Shown: one piece after another, positions 1 through 12,099 of the stretch
Layout of the letters: each line of letters opens with the position of its first letter
Numbering within the stretch: the stretch's first letter is position 1
Source: Atrina japonica
Lineage: Eukaryota > Mollusca > Bivalvia > Pterioida > Pinnidae
Direction of reading: 5' to 3'
DNA length: 64,000 nt
Assembly (NCBI GenBank): GCA_030159075.1
Contig: BROG01000447.1
Location: 548,001 to 612,000 of the forward strand
Notes under the pieces: generated by a model
The model's database searches: none
Told to the model about the DNA's origin: nothing
Seen by the model: only the letters and a program-made list of their open reading frames with translations
Program-made: the position numbers and the translations under genes

Positions 1-934
1 TTTGTTGCCTGGACAGAAGTAAATTGCCCAATACAAAAACAATCATGATTGATATTGATAATTTGTTGATTATTTATAGGAATAATTGTTTTAATTTAGA
101 TAAGTAATTACGCATACAGTAACGTCCGCTTCACAATTCGTGCTAGTGGTAGGATTAGGCGGTTTTAATTGATTAGATTATCAAGGGCAGTTTTCGTGGC
201 TTTTGTGGCTTAATTTTTGTGGCTTGATGTCTACTTGTTGACATCCAAGCGACAAAAAATTAAACCTAGCTTCTGTGATTAAACTGAAAGCAATGAACAA
301 GTTGAGTTAAACCATGCATCAAGACAACTTTCCTATCGTCTGAGCCATATTCAAAATGAATTTGTAAAGCAACCAATCGTTAAAATAAAAATATATACTG
401 ATATTAATAAAGAAGAAAAATATTATCCTATATCTTTTCTACATACTTTTTTCTTTGTTTGGTCGCTTCAATTTTTGAAAACACTCTTCCCACGGGAATC
501 AATATGACCAATAAGTTACTATATGGTCAAAATGTAACTATTATATATCATACTTATACTCATATGTTATCTAAATAGATACAGACACACTAGTCCACAT
601 GCACTACATTTACATATATGGTACTCATACATTTACAACATTACCAAGCATATCCATATCGTAGAAACCGTACAATCAATCCTATATCATAAGTACTAAA
701 TAACTACAGGAATACCGGTATGTCAACTAAATCCATGAGTTTTAATATACATACTTACAAATACAAAACATTATTCATTTCATATCATGGCAATATATAG
801 ATACATGTCCACTTATATCTTATCAAAATACAAATACATTGTACACCTGTTTAGACAGACAGTACAAAGACGTATCTAAGTTTATACTAATAGTGTAAGG
901 ATATCCCAGTAAATAGAATACATGGGCACTGTCT
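1..934. other. AT-rich stretch without recognisable gene
   Basis: No supported ORF, RNA or repeat boundary was recognised here. The sequence is AT-rich, with short runs that read as non-coding in all frames. It could be intergenic DNA or old decayed repeat. Confidence 0.5.
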
Positions 935-1196
935 ATTTGAATTTTGAAAAGTGTTTTACGCCACACTTAACAATTTTTCAGTTATTTGATGGAGGCCAGT
1001 TTTTATTGTTGGTTAGAGAACTTGGTTATAAAGTACCCGGGAAGAGAACAATTGCCGCAATTAAACTGGCAAACTTTCTCACAAAAATCAGCTTAGGTTC
1101 CAGCAGGGCTCGAACCTGCGCTTACAATAAAAGAGAGACGTCATTGATCAAAGCGCGATGCTTTAACCACTGGGCCACAGAGGTCCCATGTGCACT
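935..1196 (-). mobile_element. tRNA-headed SINE, family A, near full length
   Basis: Read on the minus strand, this starts at about 1,196 with a tRNA-like head (CCTCTGTGGCCCAGTGG as A box region, GGTTCGAGCCC as B box). It continues through the same body as the copy at 52,055-52,330 (GGAACCTAAGCTGATTTTTG, then GTGAGAAAGTTT) and ends in the tail close to 935. The match runs over the whole length, so this is a dispersed SINE and not a functional tRNA gene. The 97-residue open frame across it on + is an accident of the SINE. Confidence 0.8.
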
Positions 1197-1227
1197 GTCA
1201 AACTCTTGTACCTAAATACTCACTAAA

Positions 1228-1410
1228 ATACAAGTGCCGGCACGTTAAAGAAATCTCACTGCTCGATGACCGTAAGTGCCGAGCATAGGCCAAAATTTGA
1301 AGCCCTTCAACGGCATTTGGTGACGTCTCCATATAAGTGAAAAATATTTGAATGGGACTTTAATAAAAAAATAAAAATAAACAACAACAACAACAGCAAA
1401 AAAAACAACT
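1228..1410 (+). mobile_element. 5'-truncated SINE, family B
   Basis: The segment from GCCGGCACGTTAAAGAA to an A-rich tail of CAACAACAACAACAGC matches the 3' half of the copies at 36.2, 45.5, 48.0 and 54.1 kb. The tRNA-like head is missing, and the piece abuts the oppositely oriented family A SINE with only about 30 bp between them. Either 5' truncation at insertion or a later deletion would explain this. Confidence 0.75.
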
Positions 1411-1434
1411 AAAAATACAATATAGATACAAGTA

Positions 1435-1660
1435 TTAAACTTCGGGATGTCTAGGATATATACAAATCTGGTAAAATTGGACAGTCCTCTGGAAGTCAAG
1501 AGTGGGGTCTGGTGCTATTGAGGAGTAAGCATCCCCTGTAGACGCTTCATACTTAGACATTTTACTTAATATCAACACAGACGGGAAATTAGCAACCAAG
1601 CTATACGATAAACGCGACGATTTCGGCTTTCCCATCGTAAATTTTCCACATTTAAAGTAA
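1435..1660 (-). mobile_element. Retroelement RT fragment, family R, rearranged
   Basis: On minus, 1,440-1,548 is the 3' non-coding tail motif shared with 5.3, 7.9 and 12.1 kb (recognised by AAGCATCCCCTGT next to a TCTGGTAAAA block). It joins at about 1,549 to an internal part of the RT ORF that elsewhere lies several hundred bases upstream (CGTTTATCGTATAGCTTGG). The join shows internal deletion or recombination between copies. Confidence 0.6.
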
Positions 1661-1669
1661 ATCCCTCAC

Positions 1670-2110
1670 TCAAATGGAGTTTATATTTCACAAATGATCC
1701 GATATGCCAGCACAACATATGAAGATTTCATATACAGAGGTAAACTACTCACTGACAAATTATTGACACAGGGATATCGAAAACCGAGTTTAATGTCAAC
1801 GTTCGGCAAATTTATGGTCGGTATGGTATCTTGTTTGCGACTACTCTGTTTCACTAATGAAATGTTGAGTTGCCTTTTCGTTGGCAGTTGTTGAGACGTC
1901 TGTACCATTGTGACGAGGATACACTCCTCACGTGTTTCATTGGACTCTGTGGACTCACGGCGGGTGTGACCGGTCGACAGGTGCTTACTTCTCCATGGCA
2001 CCTGATCCCACCTCTTGTAGACCGTGTTTGTCCATTTTTACCGGATTTGTATCTATGTCTTGGACATCCTATTGATTTATACTTTGGTATCTGAGATTTT
2101 TATATCACAA
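1670..2110 (+). pseudogene. Retroelement RT C-terminal fragment, family R
   Basis: The frame from 1,694 reads through YEDFIYRGKLLTDKLLTQGY and ends in a stop at 1,892-1,894. A second frame then carries a tail reading GLTAGVTGRQ..WHLIPPL. These strings recur in the copies at 5.7 and 12.3 kb, and I recall them from the C-terminal end of a reverse-transcriptase ORF that is widespread in bivalve and other animal genomes. No YxDD catalytic box is present, so this is only the end of the ORF. The RT superfamily is not certain to me; Penelope-like is one possibility. Confidence 0.65.
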
Positions 2111-2139
2111 CCACCCTAGTCGACAGTCAAATCAAAATG

Positions 2140-2705
2140 AAGTAAAAATGAAGGAGTACCAATTGATAATCGAAACGTAAGTCCATAAGAATACAGAAAA
2201 TTATATGTGTAAATGTTCTCAACATGAATAACAATTGCGAATTCCAAACGGGATAGGACGGGGTGTCTGGTGCAGGCATGCCACACCCGTCGCAAATATT
2301 ACAGGAAACCTCTCAAATTCAGAGAAAAGGTCAAGTTCGCTGAAATTATCATCAGTTACTTTTATATATGTTTGGCGACTTCATATTGTTTAACAAAGAT
2401 CCCCGTATCGACCATTAAACTTCTTTAACGACGATTTCAAGCGTTCGACAATGTCGCCTTGTGTAAGTAGTTTATTGGTGAGTCGTTTCGCTCTCAGAAT
2501 ATCATTCATAAGAAGAGCATGTCGTGGCATAACGTATAAGTTGTGAAATGAAAACGCCATAGGCAGGAGAAGATGGAATATTACTGTTTAGATGCGGGAA
2601 GTTCGTGATATGGAAATTGAAATCATCGCGTTTGTTCGCGAATACAATACATGTACGGCAATTCAAGCTCCGCGTCATTTGTTGGTATTCCAAACAAAGT
2701 GAGAA
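2140..2705 (-). pseudogene. Retroelement RT fragment, family R, frameshifted
   Basis: On minus, 2,502-2,693 reads KRDDFNFHITNFP followed by SNIPSSPAYGVFISQLIRYA, the segment directly upstream of the YEDFIYRGKLLT part in other copies. The expected continuation (LRAKRLTNKLLTQG, then a KSSLKKFNGRYGDL string) is present just below 2,500 but in another frame, so there is a frameshift near 2,500. From about 2,330 down to 2,140 comes a 3' tail with CCCGTCCTATCCCGTTTGG, also found at 6.1 kb on +. Confidence 0.7.
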
Positions 2706-2839
2706 CGGATTTATGATTATTTAATATTTCAGAGGTAGATAAATCAGTGAGAGTGTGTGAAGGGTTTCCAGGAAGTGTATTGAGTCCAAGTTTCTCTTTT
2801 AGAATGCTGAAGTAGGATCGCCTGCAGACAAATGTGAAG

Positions 2840-3340
2840 TTATTAGATGCTTTGCCAGCAGGAAGTGAGGAACGAATCCTTGTTACAATTAATTCAGGCG
2901 TCCCAACAACTGCTATCGAACAGGCAACTCAACATTTCATTTGGTGAAACAGAGCAATCACAACACTATCAAACCGACCGTAACATTCACGGAACGTTGA
3001 CATCAAATGCGGTTTTCGATATTCCTCATGCAATAATTTGTCAGAGAAAGTTTACCTCTGCATATGAAATGCCCATATGTTGAACACGCCCATATATATC
3101 GGATTTTTGTGAAATATAAAAGCCACATACGGGTGATTGTGGAACATTACTACTTAAATGTGCAAATTTTACTATGGCAAATCCGAAGAGTCGCGTTTGT
3201 CGTACAGCTTAGTTTAATTTCCCGTCTGTGCCTATAGTAAGTAAAATGTCTAAGTAGGAAGCATTATTAATAATTGACAAAATGTCGTCGATATATCTAA
3301 ATATCAAATTTAAGGACATCGCTAGCTTTTTCTTCTTTTG
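2840..3340 (-). pseudogene. Retroelement RT fragment, family R
   Basis: This is colinear with the minus-strand copies at 5.65-6.07 and 12.3-12.66 kb: an AACTCAACATTTCA block, a GTTTTCGATATTCCT block, the CATATATATCGGAT region, and GAGTCGCGTTTGTCGTA near 3,190. Multiple stops and indels break every frame. The stretch beyond 3,240 (TAGTAAGTAAAATGTCTAAG) extends further into the RT ORF than most of the other copies. Confidence 0.65.
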
Positions 3341-4534
<1,194 letters not shown>

Positions 4535-4689
4535 CATTGGTATTGTTAAAACTTTTTACAAGCACTATCTCCTTCCTGGATCACTGTACCTCTTACTTTT
4601 TGTACCATGGCGTTGTGCTTTTCTTGTGGTAGGAATAGTTTACTTTCTGTTCTGTGCTGTTTAGGTTACATCACCTTGTGTTGTGTTTT

Positions 4690-5170
4690 CTCGTTTATGG
4701 TGATATCTCTTTATTATATCTGATGATATGTTTATCAGAGTTGTCCAAAGGAAAGTCGTCTTTGTGCGGTTTCACTCCTTGTAATATTGAATCTAAATGG
4801 ACTTCACTGAATACAAAACTGTGGTTTCGGTTATTTCCTACAGGATACATGCTTAGATTATTAGTGTCTACATTTTTCTTCCCAGGTTTGTATACGATAT
4901 CAAGGTTATATGACGCAAGGTTAACAATCCACCAATGGCTTGTGGCATCAAGATGTGCAGTACATAAGCAAATGGATTGTTATCTGTGTAGACTGTAAAA
5001 TTGTTTCCATATAAAAAGGTCTTTGAATTTCTTTGCTACAATACTCTTAAAGTGCTGTAAATTCTAATTTATGGATATATCTACTGGTTTAAGCTATAAC
5101 TCTTTTTCTTACACTGATAGAGAAATATGCCTCTTCCCTTCAGTGATGCATTAGTATGTAGTTCAAAAGG
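4690..5170 (-). pseudogene. Ty3/gypsy-type RNase H remnant
   Basis: On minus, starting near 5,170, one frame reads an ELHTNASLKGRG string, the counterpart of the LxTDAS start of a Ty3/gypsy RNase H domain. A KLEFTAL stretch follows. After a frameshift comes a VYTDNNPFAYVL-like segment (about 5,000-4,960) and then a YNLDIVYKPGKKN-like segment near 4,890. The TDNNP and YKPGKKN signatures are typical of the RNase H region of this superfamily. Stops and at least two frame changes make it a pseudogene. It lies in the opposite orientation to the gag/RT remnant at 6.5-9.4 kb, so it is a different insertion or an inverted piece. The 114-residue open frame on + here is antisense to this and is not a gene. 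Confidence 0.75.
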
Positions 5171-5309
5171 AATTGAAAATCTTTATATCTAAGTGTAGGC
5201 GGCTGTGAAAGAAATTCAAATGACTTGATGTTTTTTCTCCCCATCCCCAAACTTTGGAATTTCTTCTACTTTCTTTTGACCCGTGTTTGAAATAAAAAAA
5301 GTCTTATAC

Positions 5310-5475
5310 CAAATAATAAATCATTAGAATGTCCAGGATATAGGTACAAATCTAGTAAAAATGGACAAACATGGGCCTCTGGAAACCAAAAGGTGGGATC
5401 AGGTGCCATGGAGGAGCAAGTATCCCCTGTCGATTTGTGGAACGTTGGCATCAAACGCCGGTTTCGAAAGATTCG
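5310..5475 (-). mobile_element. Retroelement family R tail fragment
   Basis: This matches the tail at 7.87-8.05 kb (AGAATGTCCAGGATATAGGT, then GGCCTCTGGAAACC, then TATCCCCTGTCGA). At about 5,435 it switches abruptly to GTGGAACGTTGGCATCAAAC, a part that is normally a few hundred bases away. This is a deletion or recombinant junction. Confidence 0.65.
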
Positions 5476-5649
5476 ATGTCGTGTAAAAGATATTTCATAT
5501 TTCTTGTAAGTTGTGTACAAACATTTAAAGCAATTCATTGACTTTGTCTATGTGGATTGGTGTTATATCGTTAGAAATGGACAAGTCTCTGCACAACCAT
5601 CACATATCTTAAAAATAGCTTTTCCTACAAACTCCTAAATAATTTTGAA

Positions 5650-6310
5650 ATGAGTAAGCATCCCCTGTCGACCGGTCACACCCGCCGTGAGTCCACTGTC
5701 AAATTAATATGAAATACGTGAGGTACGAATCCTCGTCATAATTAGTACAGATGTCTCAACAACCGCCATCGGACAGGTAACTCAACATTTCACCTAGTGA
5801 AACAGAGTAGTGGCAAACAAGACTATTATACCGACCGTAAAAATTGCGGAACGTTGGCATCAAACGCGGTTTGCGATATCCCTGTGTCAATAATTTGTCA
5901 GTGAGTAGTTTACTTCTGCATATGAAATGTTCATACAATGTATATTGAAATAGCCCTCGCATATTTCATTTGTGAAATATAAACTCCATATGCGGGTGAT
6001 TGTGGGATATTACTACTTAAATGTGGAAAATTAACGATGGGAAAGCTGAAATCGTCGCGTTTGTCGTATAGCTTTGCCACGGTTGTGGCATACCAGCAGA
6101 AGACGCTGACTCCTTCCGGACACCTGGTCTTATCCCGTTTGGGATTCGTAATTGTTCTTCATGTTGAGACCATTTGCACATCTAATTCGTCATGTTATAA
6201 TGAACTTGAGTTTTTTATTATTGATTGGTACTCAATTTTACTTCTTGTTAAATTCCCGTCTGTGCCTATAGGTAGTAATATGTCTAAGTATGAAGTACGA
6301 AGCGTATGTG
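5650..6310 (-). pseudogene. Retroelement RT fragment, family R, with reversed tail inserted
   Basis: From 5,650 to about 6,073 this is colinear on minus with the copy at 12.2-12.66 kb, including a YEHFICRSKLLTDKLLTQGY-like frame ending near 5,756. At about 6,073, where the 1.6-kb copy runs straight on, some 175 bp intervene that read on + as the family's 3' tail (CTTATCCCGTTTGGGATTCG). The RT-side sequence then resumes (AATTCCCGTCTGTGCCTATA) to about 6,300. A tail copy in reverse orientation therefore sits inside this fragment. Confidence 0.6.
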
Positions 6311-6479
6311 CCTGATTCTGTTGTATCTTGAACAAATCTAGACAACAACCAGACCCATCAAATTTTCAGGATATTGATAATACGTTAAAACAGCTGAATG
6401 AAAATTTTTGAATACAGATAACAAATTCCAAAATTTCTTTAGATCTCCTGAGAAATAGAAAAGAAAAGAAAACATATTA

Positions 6480-6753
6480 TTTCAACTATGATTTATATAA
6501 TGATGCTTCCCATCCATGTTCTCGATTAGCAGAACTTTGGCTGCGTCAAATTGTCACGTTGGTCGCTAAAGACTGCTTTATTAAGCAGTTGATGTTTAAC
6601 CCTGATAAGTGAGGATTGCCTCGCTATCAGTATTTTTTCACCACTAGTATTTAGTGAACCAGTTAATCATTGACAAGTGGGGATTGCCTCGCTGTCAAAC
6701 TATTTTAATTCCACGTGTTAAGTGAGGATTGCCTCGCTTTCACAAATAAAGAA
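6480..6753 (+). other. Leader of Ty3/gypsy-type element with three stem-loop repeats
   Basis: This is directly upstream of the gag start. It has three spaced copies of AAGTGAGGATTGCCTCGCT, at about 6,607-6,625, 6,675-6,693 (AAGTGGGGATTGCCTCGCT) and 6,720-6,738. Each can fold as AGTGAGG / ATTG / CCTCGCT with one G-T pair. Whether the region is an LTR end or an untranslated leader cannot be settled, because no matching second LTR was found. Confidence 0.55.
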
Positions 6754-7455
<702 letters not shown>

Positions 7456-7865
7456 ATAAACAGAACGAGATACTCTTGCAAAAACATAAATAATATAGAT
7501 CTACAAACTTTGGGGGGAAATTGTAAATGCAAGAAACTAGTTTGTTTGTTTGTTTATTGTTGTTTAACATACTTGTCAATTGATTTTATTCCTATAATAC
7601 CACAGTATCTTGAGAAGTATTAAAGCATTTACAAAATTACCATTTCATTTGCTAAGTATACTAAAGAACTGTAAAGGATGTAAAGATATGTATTAAATCC
7701 TAAGGGACAAACCTGTATTCCCAACCGCTATGAAAAAATGGAATAATATAACTATTAGAATAATATTGACCAAAAATATTCAAAATTCCCTACAAATTTA
7801 CAAATGACACATCTCTACATTCGCTACAGTATCGAATACTGCACAGAATACTACCTATAATATAA
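7456..7865. other. Spacer between gag pieces, with possible SINE tail
   Basis: No coding signal. At 7,540-7,568 the run TTTGTTTGTTTATTGTTG is the reverse complement of the family B SINE tail (CAACAATAAACAAACAAA), so a heavily truncated minus-strand SINE may be present. Confidence 0.4.
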
Positions 7866-8055
7866 AACAACTCAGATACCAAAATATAAATCTTTGCGAT
7901 GTCCAGGACATTCATACACATCTGGTAAAAATGGACAAACACGGACCTCTGGAAACCAAGAGGTGGGATCAGGTACCATGGAGGAGTTAACATATCCTGT
8001 CGACCTGTCACACACGCCGTGAGTCCAGTCAAATCCAAATGAAATACGTTCTCTG
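7866..8055 (-). mobile_element. Retroelement family R tail fragment inserted in gag
   Basis: It has a tail block nearly the same as those at 5.3 and 12.1 kb: GATGTCCAGGACATTCATAC, GGACCTCTGGAAACCAAGAG, and the TCGACCTGTCACACACGCCG motif. On minus it reads GLTACVTGRQ..WYLIPPLGF, as at 1.9-2.1 kb. It lies between the capsid-like part (ending 7,455) and the basic/zinc-knuckle part of the gag remnant, so it probably arrived after the Ty3-like element. Confidence 0.65.
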
Positions 8056-8084
8056 TTCTTCTAACCAGGTGGAGATGTATAGGA

Positions 8085-8430
8085 GCATGTAAAATCCTGG
8101 CTTTGTACTCAAGAATAAATGTTGTATTAAAACAAACAGAACAAGACGTTGTGGCAAAGGTAAATAAAACATCCGCAGAAAAGAGCATTTCCAATGATCA
8201 AGAAATGCTGAAGAAACTAGAACAAATTGAAATGTTGACAAACATGACGAACCAACCCTCGAACTATCAACAAAAGTCATTTTATCGAAATAACACTCGA
8301 GGTAGAGTTCGTGGGCGTGGTCGTTGAACATACATGGGACTCAGAACATACACCGATTTTATAAAATAATTGTGGACAAGAAGGTCATAAAAGAAACAGA
8401 TAGCCTGAATTAGACAAACCAACCAATACT
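8085..8430 (+). pseudogene. Gag C-terminal remnant with damaged zinc knuckle
   Basis: The frame up to 8,327 ends in an Arg/Gly tract (TRGRVRGRGR). Just downstream, near 8,370-8,405, another frame reads NCGQEGHKRNR followed by a stop. This fits a CCHC zinc knuckle (CxxCGxxGHxxxxC) that has lost its first Cys to frame loss and its last Cys to a TAG codon. RG-rich stretches followed by a CCHC knuckle are typical of nucleocapsid ends of Ty3/gypsy gag. Confidence 0.6.
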
Positions 8431-8639
8431 CCTAATCAAGCTCCAATGAACCCAAATGTCAGACCCTCGCGGTAAGGAGCCTAACTGATGAGGGACCAAG
8501 ACCAAGACTCAAACCTAAAAGTCGAACTGGAACCTCATAAAGTTGACGTCATCAAATCAACCGACGATGGTTATGATATCGAGGTAGAAGAAAAGACGTA
8601 AGTGTCATTATACTTAAGGTTAATACTGAACCTACAACT

Positions 8640-9395
8640 GAACGGATATAAAATCAAAACTGAACTTTAGTGTTGGAGATGTGAGCGTTACACCCAGTTA
8701 AAAACAGAAGTTTGATTTGTTAATTCAAAATCATGAAAATGCATTTTGTAAAGATGACAACGATCTCGGATACACTTCATCCATTAAAACAGACGACGTT
8801 CCAATACGAGTGTCACACGACGAATTCCACCACATCAAATAGATGAGGTCAAACAACACATTCGTAAACTTTTAGTTTAGATCAAAGAATTATCAGGAAA
8901 AGTAGTAGTCCGTATGCGTCAGCCGTTGTTATTGTAAGAAAAGACAAAAGTCTCCGTCTCTGCGCCGATTAACGTCAGCTCAGTCGGAAAACATCCTCTT
9001 CCCCGAAGAGACGATTGTGTTACATGGTACAAAATACTTCAGTTCTATTGATCTTGCACAAGGCTACCATCAGCTTGCTATAGATGGACAATTAAAAGAC
9101 AAAACAGCATTTAGAGTTGATACGAGAGGACTATATTAAAACCTTCGTAATCCATTCGGATTGTACAACGTCTTGCAAATGTTCAGCGCTTAACGGAGAC
9201 ATGTTTCAGAGACGAAAATTTTTGATATTTTACTTTATATTTCGATGATATCCTTGTTTTTTCTCAAACAACCGAAGAACATCTCGAAAAATTAGATATT
9301 ATTTTTACATAACTAACAAAGAGTGGACTCGGAATGATACCATCAAAATATGATCTATTTCAAACATCAATATTTTCAGAATGTTTTATGTAGTT
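8640..9395 (+). pseudogene. Ty3/gypsy-type reverse transcriptase remnant
   Basis: RT signatures appear in order but in several frames. A SPYASAVVIVRKDKSLRLCAD-type string with one frame change is at about 8,905-8,970. KYFSSIDLAQGYHQLAI is at 9,030-9,085, and TAFRVDTRGLY follows. Then comes YFDDILVFSQTTEEHLEKLD at about 9,235-9,295, which contains the FDD catalytic box in the context usual for Ty3/gypsy. Protease was not recognisable. Stops and frameshifts show that the copy is dead. No integrase was found downstream. Confidence 0.8.
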
Positions 9396-9685
9396 CCCCT
9401 TAAATAGAGATTCGCGATGGAGATGGTAGTATGTCACGTGTTTACACTCATTACATCCACTCATATAGATACAGTGGACTTAAGCTACACCAACGTTATT
9501 GGAATACCATTCAGTAGAACTTTCATCTCTACAAGAATTCTCAGTGGCATAGGAAGCAAATCAAATGTGGATGGGAGAATTTATTTTTCTTTTTATTGAA
9601 AATGATTTTCCCAGCAAAACTGTTTTCATATACCTTTTGTTTATACAATTGATACATACATCGGTGGTAGATCTATAAAAAAATT
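9396..9685. other. Short unassigned spacer
   Basis: No recognisable feature. It contains a 60-codon open frame at 9,417 with no family signature, which I do not regard as a gene. Confidence 0.4.
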
Positions 9686-10497
9686 AAGGGGGCATAACTA
9701 CGCCAAATAACGTGAACCAAAAGTGGCGATCGAACTTGGCCGAGCCCTTTAGGTATTTAACATTGTTACCAAGTTTGAAGAAAATCGGATAATATTTGTT
9801 GCCGTTACTGCACGGAAGCAGCAGAAAATGACATTTTTCGTTTATCAAGGTGCCATATCTTCGCCAAAAGTGGCGATCAAACTTGGCCGAGCCCTTTAGG
9901 CATTTAACCTTTTACCAAGTTTGAAGAAAATCCGATTACCTAGATTACACAGAAACGACAGAAAAAGACATTTTTCGGAAATCAAGGAGTCATAACTCCG
10001 CTAAATAATGTGCGCCAAAAGTGGCGATTGTACTTGGTCCAGCCCTTTAGGCATTTAACCTTGTTACCAAAATTGTAGAAAATCGGATATTTGTTGCCGT
10101 AATTGCACGGGAACAGCAGAAATTACATTTTTGTTAATCAAGGGGCCATAACTCCGCCAAATAACTTGCGCCAGAAGTGGCGATCTAACTTGGCCGGGGT
10201 TTCTAAGCATTTAACCTTGTTATCAAGTTTGAAGAAAATCGGATATAAGTTGCCGTTAGTGCACGGAAACAGCAGGAATTACATTTTTCGTTAATCAAGG
10301 GGTCATAACTAAGCCACAGAACATGTGCCAAAAGTGGCGATGAAATTTGGCCCAGCTATTTTGTTACCAAGTTTGAAGAAAATCGGATAATATTTATTGT
10401 CGTTATTGCACGGAAACGAAGCGTGACAGACAGAGGGACAGACGGACAAATCCAAATTAATACCCCCTATTTCGGCGAAAGCAGGGTATATTAATTA
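9686..10497 (+). repeat. About 150-bp tandem repeat array, five units
   Basis: Units are anchored by AAAGTGGCGATC..ACTTGG at about 9,720, 9,868, 10,018, 10,173 and 10,330, and each contains CCAAGTTTGAAGAAAATCGG. The array ends in a distinct terminal piece, GACAGACAGAGGGACAGACG, followed by TTTCGGCGAAAGCAGGGTAT. I recall the same units and end from dispersed mollusc repeats, so this is probably the end of a DNA element with internal repeats. The small open frame at 10,103 lies inside the units. Confidence 0.75.
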
Positions 10498-11385
10498 AAT
10501 GGTCTATGTTGTTAGGCTTTGATTGGCAACGTTCCTACAAGTACGGCATAGTTTTATATACATATAACAGAGATCTGGGAAATCATTGGACAAAACTCGT
10601 AACGTACATTACATAATAAACACTTATCATGGTCATTTTTCCGCGAAATATGAAGACAAAATATTTACTTGTGGAGTAAATTTCTGGTTTGCCTTGTTTG
10701 ATTCACAAACATGAGTGTTAGCATTTTACATAACGTAAATTTCATAAAATCGTTTTTATGTTCGAAAATGATTACATGTATCAGAAAATTTAAATTTTTT
10801 TGTTGTCATTGGTATTTCAGATATGGGGAAAGTCCCAGACATAGATAAGGAAGGCCTATGGGCAGAGAAAAGAAGGTATTGAATATCTTGATGAAATGTT
10901 ACCCACAAGTAGCTGATCTGACCAAGTAAAATGCAAGTGATTGGGTGATGTAAGGAGACACCGTCAAAAGAAGACACAAGAACCACAAATCATTGCTCCA
11001 CTGTTCGTACAAACCATTAACGGAGAAGAAGGGATAGTGATCTCTTGATCTCTGAAGTCTCAACATCTACAGATGACAAAGCATATCACTGACCACTAAT
11101 CGTGAAACTATATTTGACACAAAGAAAAGAACTAGAGATAACTCGTTCATCATCAAAATTCTGGAGTGTAATAACAAAATCGGAAGAAGAAAAAATTACA
11201 ACGAAAATACAAGATACTTGCAAAAATATATGAGCGTCTGTCAAAGAAAACTAACAAGCAATGACAGCGCATTATGTATTTTTTCAAATCATGGTAATTT
11301 CTTGTATCGTGTTCTCTGTGTACTATTTGGGAACACAGAGTTGAAAGTCATTGAAAGTATAAAGAAGACGTACCAATTAATATTA
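10498..11385. other. Unassigned region
   Basis: Short open frames on both strands (10,756-10,986 on -; 11,218-11,466 on +) show no domain I recognise. The plus strand between 10,820 and 11,220 has a purine-rich, coding-like texture broken by many stops and could be a decayed ORF, but no family can be named. Confidence 0.35.
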
Positions 11386-11387
11386 GA

Positions 11388-11512
11388 AACTCCCAAGTCC
11401 ATTAGAACACGACAAATGATATATAATAAAGGTCTCAACACAAAAACAAACTCCCAACTCCATTAGAACAAGACAAATGATATATAATAAAGGTCTCAAC
11501 ACAAAGAACAAA
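11388..11512 (+). repeat. Tandem duplication, about 62 bp x2
   Basis: Two adjacent near-copies begin ACTCCCAAGTCCATTAGAAC and ACTCCCAACTCCATTAGAAC, and each runs through GATATATAATAAAGGTCTCA. Confidence 0.85.
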
Positions 11513-11535
11513 TGTGAACTCAAACAGGATGCGAA

Positions 11536-11923
11536 CAGGACCCGAAGTCACTAAATTTACTCAGCACTCAAGCTCAACATTCATTTCATTATTTTGACTA
11601 TAAAATCGTTTGTAAAATGTTTGGGTTTGAATGATTAGGAAGCACATTATTATTTTGTATCATTCACATATGAAAAATTTCATATTATTCTTGTAAAAAT
11701 GAATAAATATGTAGAGTACGGTACTCAAAATTTGAGTACCTACTCATTAATACATCTGAAGTTTTCTTCAAATGAGCAATTCTTTTGATCATTATTTACA
11801 ATTATATGCTGTCAATGTATAAACATGTCCACTTACAGGATAAATTTTGCGTGTTTTTACCTTAAAATCATGAAAAGGTAGTTGAGCTTGACTATTAAGT
11901 AAATTTGGTGACTTCGGGCCCTG
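11536..11923. mobile_element. 388-bp inverted-repeat element (MITE)
   Basis: The left end CAGGACCCGAAGTCACTAAA and the right end, read in reverse complement, CAGGGCCCGAAGTCACCAAA, form a terminal inverted repeat that continues through TTTACT and on to CAAGCTCAAC, about 42 bp with mismatches. The interior is AT-rich and non-coding. I see no clear target-site duplication. It is a non-autonomous DNA transposon; the CAGG terminus fits hAT-like elements, but the superfamily is unproven. Confidence 0.75.
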
Positions 11924-12099
11924 GTGTCCGTTATGGTAAAATGTAAGGATATATTATCATTCAGTTATGCTTTGTAGATAAACAAAAACTATAACGTGAC
12001 ATCAAAGTTTGCAGTTTATGTTTCTTGTCCTACTTTATAATATCATTTACATACTGTACTTTGTTTGTTAAAATAACAAACAGTGAAATCGTTATCAAT

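Noticed and set aside
1100..1196. Possible tRNA genes (also 19.1, 34.7, 36.2, 45.5, 48.0, 52.1 and 54.1 kb)
   Set aside because: A and B boxes are present, but the sequences continue into conserved SINE bodies and the cloverleaf arms do not pair well; they are SINE heads.
4654..4998. 114-codon open frame on plus
   Set aside because: It runs antisense to the Ty3/gypsy RNase H remnant on minus and has no family resemblance of its own.
7790..8331. Minus-strand frames of 134 and 100 codons
   Set aside because: They mix the family R tail fragment with antisense of the gag remnant; not a separate gene.
9417..9599. 60-codon frame after the RT remnant, considered as more of pol
   Set aside because: No integrase or RNase H signature; frame unrelated to the preceding RT frames.
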